The notes beneath the pieces are model-generated. The model saw only the letters and a list, made by a program, of their open reading frames with translations, had not been told where the DNA came from and did not search any database. Positions 59,564 to 64,000 of a stretch of DNA of 64,000 nt are shown piece by piece. The translations under genes were made by a program, and so were the position numbers. The DNA is from CAVORD01 sp963698535 (GTDB taxonomy: Bacteria > Bacteroidota > Bacteroidia > Bacteroidales > VadinHA17): NCBI GenBank assembly GCA_963698535.1, contig CAVORD010000002.1, forward strand, positions 186,001 through 250,000, written 5' to 3'. The first letter of the stretch is position 1. The number at the start of each line of letters is the position of its first letter.

Positions 59564-60121
59564 TCAATGACCAAAAATATAGAATAGACCTAATTGAAAT
59601 CCTCTGTTGGTAGATACTACTGCATCATCTTTATTGATGTTGCTTAATCCGTAATTATATCTGACATCAACACCTAATCCGGTTGAAGGAACAACATAAC
59701 TGACACCAAATCCAACTCCAAAATCAATTGGATTAAGAGCATCTCTGTTGTCAGCAGCAACCAGGAAACCCACCTGTGGGCCGGCCTGCAGCCTGAATCC
59801 GTTATCAAACATATACTGCAACATCAAAGGCACATTTATGTAGTCCAGATTATATTCAGATCCCCCGTTTTCCGCACCCTGCATAGAATAGACCAGTTCA
59901 GGCTGAACAGCCCACTGACTGTTTAGATGGATATGGCCAAACAAACCAAAGTAGTAACCTGTGATCTGGTCAAATTGAACATTGTCGCTATTGTGGACAT
60001 TGTACATGTTTAACCCACCTTTTACGCCAAGGTTTACAAACCCCTTAGGTGAATCGCTGTGTTGTGCAGTTGCAACGCCTGCGATCATACTTGCTGCAAT
60101 TAATACGATTAAGAATTTCAT
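59564..60121 (-). CDS. outer-membrane beta-barrel (OmpW/porin-like) protein
   Basis: 185 residues: signal peptide (FLIVLIAASMIAGVATAQ) and an 8-strand-type barrel with strands such as VNLGVKGGLNMYNV, YYFGLFGHIHL, WAVQPELVYSMQGA, VPLMLQYMF, FRLQAGPQVGFLVA, FGVGFGVSYVV, GLGVDVRYNYGLSNI, terminating in FQLGLFYIFGH. Members of this Bacteroidota family (PF13568-like) are small outer-membrane proteins of unknown role. Its upstream region has the inverted form of the stress motif, so it is likely regulated with the csbD genes. Confidence 0.9.
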   Translation of the reverse strand: MKFLIVLIAASMIAGVATAQHSDSPKGFVNLGVKGGLNMYNVHNSDNVQFDQITGYYFGLFGHIHLNSQWAVQPELVYSMQGAENGGSEYNLDYINVPLMLQYMFDNGFRLQAGPQVGFLVAADNRDALNPIDFGVGFGVSYVVPSTGLGVDVRYNYGLSNINKDDAVVSTNRGFQLGLFYIFGH

Positions 60122-60214
60122 TGTTCCTTTAATTGTTAATTATTATTTCTCCGTCCCTTACAAAAGGGGCGCTTTTTAATAAGGGCAAGTTGCGGCTTAT
60201 TTCCTGACGGAATG

Positions 60215-60249
60215 TTATGTAATTGTCTCTATATGTTACATAATTCACA
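60215..60249 (-). promoter_or_regulatory. inverted stress motif upstream of the beta-barrel gene
   Basis: GTTACATAATTCACA (60235-60249, plus-strand reading) identical to 58079-58093, with an inverted half TTATGTAATT at 60215-60224. The two halves form a spaced palindrome about 114 bp before the start codon. The remaining 60122-60471 has no gene. Confidence 0.6.
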
Positions 60250-60471
60250 TGTTCAGAGGGCAGGTTATCTCTCCGTCTGATCATGAAACAAATAGAATAT
60301 TGACTCCCTGAATGCTTGCCTGGCAAGAATCTCCTTTTCAGGTGTTCTATTTTATGGGATCAAACAGCTGTATCCAAAAACAGATCCTGTTAATCAATTA
60401 ATAGATCATTCCTGCTTCAGTATTGATTTAATAATATATTTTTGGTTAACAACTAAAAACGATAATGCTCT

Positions 60472-61263
60472 ATGGCTATTAAATGCAAATTGGGAATACA
60501 TAATTGGGATGAATGTGTTTGTACCGAGTGTAATGCAATAAGGTCAACGCATCATGATATCCGTATGGACTGTGAGAAATGTTCAAAATGCGGAACTGAA
60601 TTTCCGGGTTATCATGATTGGGGGAAGAATTGTGAGAGGTGTGCAAGATGTGGTAAGACAAGGGAATTTGGACATTCGTGGCAGGATAACTGTGAAAAAT
60701 GCTCCAGATGCGGAGAGACCAGAAAGGATGAACATAAAATTGTAAATGGTCTCTGTTCAGTTTGCGGACATGGCATCTTTGAAGATGATGATAAAAAACA
60801 GTATCAGGTAATAAGGATCGGCAAAAGCATACTGATGGCCGAAAATTATGCTAAACAGCCGGTGGAAGGAGGATATTGGATATATGAGGAAGAAAGCACA
60901 AATCTGGCCAAATATGGTTATTTATACGACTTCGAAACTGCGTTGAATATTGCTCCGAAAGGATGGCACCTTCCAACACGCGGTGAGTGGGAGGCAGTAT
61001 TGACAGAGACGGGAGCAAATTCTCAAAACAGTTATGAGAATTTAAGAACGGGAGGGCATAGCGGTTTTAATGCAGTTTTTGGCGGCTGGAGGTCCAACTT
61101 CAACAATTTTATTGGTGAAAATGAATCAGCACATTACTGGAGCAGTACTGAAGAATCCGAAGAGAAGGTCTGGCAATTCAAAATCATCGCTCATGATCAC
61201 AAAGTCGGGTTTGACAAAACAAAAAAAACTCTTGGGTTGAGTGTGAGGTACTTTAAAGATTAA
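60472..61263 (+). CDS. zinc-ribbon-repeat protein with FISUMP domain
   Basis: 263 residues, intact, without signal peptide. Residues 8-100 hold four repeats of about 20 residues built as H-x-W-x(4)-C-x2-C-x2-C-G (HDWGKNCERCARCGKT, HSWQDNCEKCSRCGET and related), plus CVCTEC at the start; these look like structural zinc-binding knuckles. Residues about 110-260 are a Fibrobacter succinogenes paralogous (FISUMP) domain: ILMAENYAKQP, APKGWHLPTRGEWEAVL, FNAVFGGWR, YWSSTEES, LSVRYFKD. FISUMP is usually found on secreted proteins, so the cytoplasmic-looking fusion is unusual. Function unknown. Confidence 0.85.
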   Translation: MAIKCKLGIHNWDECVCTECNAIRSTHHDIRMDCEKCSKCGTEFPGYHDWGKNCERCARCGKTREFGHSWQDNCEKCSRCGETRKDEHKIVNGLCSVCGHGIFEDDDKKQYQVIRIGKSILMAENYAKQPVEGGYWIYEEESTNLAKYGYLYDFETALNIAPKGWHLPTRGEWEAVLTETGANSQNSYENLRTGGHSGFNAVFGGWRSNFNNFIGENESAHYWSSTEESEEKVWQFKIIAHDHKVGFDKTKKTLGLSVRYFKD

Positions 61264-61277
61264 GAAGGAGTGGAGAG

Positions 61278-62036
61278 TTGAATTTTTGCAGTCTTAGCAG
61301 CGGTAGCAGCGGTAATTGTTATTATATCGGTAACGGATCACATGGTATTTTGATCGATGCGGGTATTTCTGCATTGTCTGTCCGTAAGTTCCTGTCGGAA
61401 ATTGGAGTTACAATGCAGTCGATAATGGGGGTGTTGGTAACACATAACCATTCCGATCATATAAGAGGTCTGGAAGTGCTCACCCGGAGGAACAACCTGC
61501 CTGCTTTCACCACTGAAAAAATACGGCAAAGCCTTATTTATCTCGCGTAACAGAATCTCCGGTGATGCTATACGTAAAATTCCCCTGCAGCAAAAATTCA
61601 CGATTGCAGGATTTGATATCGAGGCATTTCCTGTTTCACATGATGCCCCTGAAACTATAGGTTTTCATATTTGCAGCGAGGGTCAAAAAATTACAATAGT
61701 AACCGACCTCGGACACATATGCACATGTTGCCACCCCCTATATAAAGGCAGCCAACCTACTGGTAATTGAGTCGAATTATGATGAACAGATGCTTTTGAA
61801 AGGCAGGTATCCACATTATCTGAAAGCCAGGATCAGGTCCGACCGAGGACATTTAGGCAACCATCAAACATCGGCTTTCCTTGCAGACAATATCAAGTGA
61901 CCATCTCAGCCATATCTGTATTGCCCATCTGAGCAAAAACAATAATACGCCTGAAAAAGCTATTGACACTCTCATGCAGAGCCTTCTCCGACAGAGGCTT
62001 GGATCTGAATGGTCGTCCCAGGGTAATCGCTCTTAA
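61278..62036 (+). CDS. WalJ/YycJ-type metallo-beta-lactamase-fold hydrolase (three frameshifts)
   Basis: About 252 residues in four frames: TTG start with CSLSSGSSGNCYYIG and the metal motif THNHSDHI (61430-61460), then FISRNRISGDAIRKI and FPVSHDAPETIGF, then YIKAANLLVIESNYDEQMLL and GRYPHYLKARIRSDRGHLGN, then SHICIAHLSKNNNTPEKA to 62036. Indels near 61535, 61730 and 61898. The family is a DNA- or nucleotide-directed exonuclease-like hydrolase in Bacillus WalJ; the exact substrate here is unknown. It starts 14 nt after the FISUMP gene, so they may be co-transcribed. Confidence 0.82.
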
Positions 62037-62085
62037 TCGCAGTGTACCATCAGAGATGATATGTCTGAGGTAGAATATTAACCTG

Positions 62086-63423
62086 CTACATCAGATCTTT
62101 TTCGAAAGCTTCTTTATCGAACTTGTATTTATTATTCAGAAATTCCATTATCGCAACTGTGTCCTTATAGGAATTACCCAGACAGGTAGAAGCACCTGGC
62201 GACGGTGTGATATTGAAGATAATTTTATCGCCCGTTATCTTTGCCTCTCCCATCTCAAGTTTTCGCGTAGTATTGTTAACAACCTGTGGCCTTGTTCCTC
62301 CAACACCTCTGGCATAGTTGATCTCACTCAGCTTAAGACTCGGAACTATCATTCTTATCTGCTTTATAAACAGTCGCTTTCCAATAAAGGGAATGTCGTA
62401 CAGAATATTTAATGAGATATATTTAAACAAGACCGGATCGGTTAAGATCTTAATCAGACTAATCACTGGCCTGAAACCTAATCCAAACGTTTTCCAGTAA
62501 TCACCAATGGTTTTCCAGTTATATCTCTCAAGGCGGAAGATCGGCTTTGCTGTTGGTCCGAAACGGGTTATATCCTGGTTATGAACCTCGGGATCACCAT
62601 GTATGGCAGCAAAAGGCAGCTTAGCAACCTGGATGGTATAAACCTTACCATTAAGCACTTTAGGTCCTGTATAGAAGCTTCCTGCTACTGACAAAATTGA
62701 GTAATTCTTACCATAGCCCAGTGATTTTGCATACATAAGACTATGTCCGCCAGCTGCAATAACAACGACTTTAGCATTGATAACGCCATTATTGGTAGTG
62801 ACAACATAATGGTCGGTACCCTTTTCAATCTTCACCAGTTTAGTAGAAAGCCTTATTTCGAGGTCAGGATTACTTTTTTTGGCATTCTCGGCAAAGGAGT
62901 GACTCAGGTTCTGAAAATCAACAGTATAGCCATCCTCTGTAGCCAACGCTACAATCTCCTGGTCGGGATCCCGTCCTTCTAAAATTCTGGGTTCTAATCT
63001 GCCTATCTCTTCTTTCTCAATTACATGCAGGTTGGGAAAAAGCTGAGAAAATAGTTTAAAACGTTCTCTTAAACCGTTCACCTGATCTCTTCCAACTGCA
63101 AGAACCATCTTTGAGTATTTACTGAAAAGCTTTCGCTCTCCGCCCCTCTCTTTTTCAGTCTCAACATATTTCATGACCATATCGGCCATGTGCTTCACAT
63201 TTTTTGCCTTCTCAAATGTGTAATTGGTTTCTATATCACCGAAATGCAATGTCTGGCTGTTCATATTCGCAGGTGAATTGACCATACCCAGATCGTGATA
63301 CTTTTCAATTAAGGCAATGTTCCTGACATCGCTGTATTTACTAAGAGTATAAAGAAGAGCTGATCCTACAACCCCGCCTCCAACAATCAGGACCTCATAA
63401 TTAGCTGTTGATTCTTTCATCAT
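62086..63423 (-). CDS. FAD-dependent oxidoreductase, malate:quinone oxidoreductase-like
   Basis: 445 residues: N-terminal dinucleotide fold (VLIVGGGVVGSALLYTLSKY), NSPANMNSQTLHFGDIETNY substrate region, VVVIAAGGHSLMYA, and a C-terminal TPSPGASTCLGNSYKDTVAI, all features of the Mqo branch of FAD oxidoreductases. Mqo transfers electrons from malate to menaquinone at the membrane surface. Somewhat shorter than E. coli Mqo (about 550) but near the Campylobacter type. It overlaps the citrate synthase stop by 4 nt, so they are one operon, which supports a TCA-cycle role. L-2-hydroxyglutarate oxidase is the main alternative. Confidence 0.8.
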   Translation of the reverse strand: MMKESTANYEVLIVGGGVVGSALLYTLSKYSDVRNIALIEKYHDLGMVNSPANMNSQTLHFGDIETNYTFEKAKNVKHMADMVMKYVETEKERGGERKLFSKYSKMVLAVGRDQVNGLRERFKLFSQLFPNLHVIEKEEIGRLEPRILEGRDPDQEIVALATEDGYTVDFQNLSHSFAENAKKSNPDLEIRLSTKLVKIEKGTDHYVVTTNNGVINAKVVVIAAGGHSLMYAKSLGYGKNYSILSVAGSFYTGPKVLNGKVYTIQVAKLPFAAIHGDPEVHNQDITRFGPTAKPIFRLERYNWKTIGDYWKTFGLGFRPVISLIKILTDPVLFKYISLNILYDIPFIGKRLFIKQIRMIVPSLKLSEINYARGVGGTRPQVVNNTTRKLEMGEAKITGDKIIFNITPSPGASTCLGNSYKDTVAIMEFLNNKYKFDKEAFEKDLM

Positions 63424-64000
63424 TTATTTCTGATATTTAACGGTATATATTCCTGTTTACCATACACATTTTTAAAAGCCGGCCTTATGATTCTCTTGGC
63501 AGAGAAGGTAAGTTCCTCAATTCGGTGTGTACACCATCCGGATATCCTTGCGATAGCAAACAAAGGTGTAAACAGCTCTTTGGGTATATCAAGGCAGCTA
63601 TAGACAAATCCTGAATAGAAGTCGACATTTATACAAACTACTTTGGTTGATTTCTCTCCTTTGAATTTCCTGAAAACTTCAGGGGTGAGATTTTCCACCA
63701 TTTCGTAAAGCTCAAATTCAGCAAGCACACCTTTTTCTATGGCCAGCTCCCTGGCTTTAGCCTTCAGTATTGGTGCCCTTGGGTCGGAAATTGTATATAC
63801 AGCATGTCCGATACCATAGATCTTCCCTGAGTGGTCGTGAGCTTTCTGGTTCAATATCTTCAGGAGGTACTCTTCAACCTCCGCAGTGCTCGACCAATCT
63901 TTTACATTAGCCTTTATATCCTCCATCATCTCCAGCACCTTCAGGTTAGCTCCTCCATGAAGCGGTCCCTTCAGTGAACCGATAGCGGAGGTAACTGAAG
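63420..64000 (-). CDS. gltA: citrate synthase (5' partial)
   Basis: The gene runs off the right edge; the visible 193 residues are the C-terminal half. It begins SVTSAIGSLKGPLHGGANLK, with the conserved GPLHGGAN acetyl-CoA/His region, followed by IYGIGHAVYTISDPRAPIL (the catalytic GxGHxVY), VDFYSGFVYSCLDIPKELFT with the catalytic Asp, and ARISGWCTHRIEEL near the end. It condenses acetyl-CoA and oxaloacetate. The Mqo-like gene overlaps its end by 4 nt. Confidence 0.95.
   Translation of the reverse strand, partial: SVTSAIGSLKGPLHGGANLKVLEMMEDIKANVKDWSSTAEVEEYLLKILNQKAHDHSGKIYGIGHAVYTISDPRAPILKAKARELAIEKGVLAEFELYEMVENLTPEVFRKFKGEKSTKVVCINVDFYSGFVYSCLDIPKELFTPLFAIARISGWCTHRIEELTFSAKRIIRPAFKNVYGKQEYIPLNIRNK

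Overview
The window looks like a chromosome segment of an anaerobic or microaerophilic member of the Bacteroidota, probably a Bacteroidales/Marinilabiliales-type environmental species. The evidence is the sprA gene (T9SS/gliding translocon) between ruvA and gcvH, three promoters matching the Bacteroidota pattern TTTG-N20-TAnnTTTG, a futalosine-pathway menaquinone gene (mqnC), a desulfoferrodoxin-type superoxide reductase, lipoproteins and OmpA or beta-barrel envelope proteins. No species name can be assigned from the sequence alone.

Layout. 0-7 kb: the end of an ABC exporter operon, then rimP-nusA-infB on the plus strand with a clear promoter and terminator. 7-18 kb (minus): pepA-pdxA-ruvA-sprA-gcvH. 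18-24 kb: mqnC (plus), then minus-strand genes for superoxide reductase, M23 peptidase, dxr, rseP, tatA and a DUF4837 lipoprotein. 24.5 kb: an initiator tRNA-Met with its own promoter and terminator, followed by 0.75 kb of interspersed palindromic repeats. 25.5-39.7 kb (minus): a nine-gene block of two-component proteins (five kinases, four response regulators) with a single DNA-binding output protein. 40-47 kb: decayed and mobile-looking DNA, with a truncated sensor fused to a truncated oxidoreductase, an AAA/DUF4143 ATPase behind a double inverted repeat, a copy of the tRNA 3' end plus terminator, a Cys-rich ferredoxin-like protein, a broken FtsX-type permease and many repeats. 47-52 kb: cheD overlapping a very large hybrid kinase. 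52-60 kb: envelope and stress genes (PQQ-like propeller, large lipoprotein, OmpA lipoprotein, two CsbD proteins, UspA, beta-barrel). 60-64 kb: a zinc-ribbon/FISUMP protein, a WalJ-type metallo-hydrolase, an Mqo-like oxidoreductase and citrate synthase.

The most interesting candidate is the cheD/kinase pair. CheD is a glutamine deamidase that normally acts on chemoreceptor helices. No chemoreceptor is visible in this window, but the overlapping downstream kinase carries 14 heptads of the form A-x-x-Q-Q-L-x, which repeat the core of the chemoreceptor modification-site consensus. This suggests, as inference only, a kinase whose signalling helix is tuned by deamidation. Other good leads are a tandem palindromic operator inside the kinase block, a shared 12-15 bp motif upstream of three stress transcription units, and REPIN-like repeats.

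Quality caveat. Roughly 35 single-base indels split otherwise well-conserved genes (sprA, ruvA, rseP, DUF4837, M23 peptidase, superoxide reductase, infB C-terminus, several kinases, the permease, PQQ protein and WalJ-type hydrolase). Because essential genes are hit and both flanking frames keep family sequence, sequencing or assembly error is the most likely cause. I annotate each such gene over its whole span and give the break positions.
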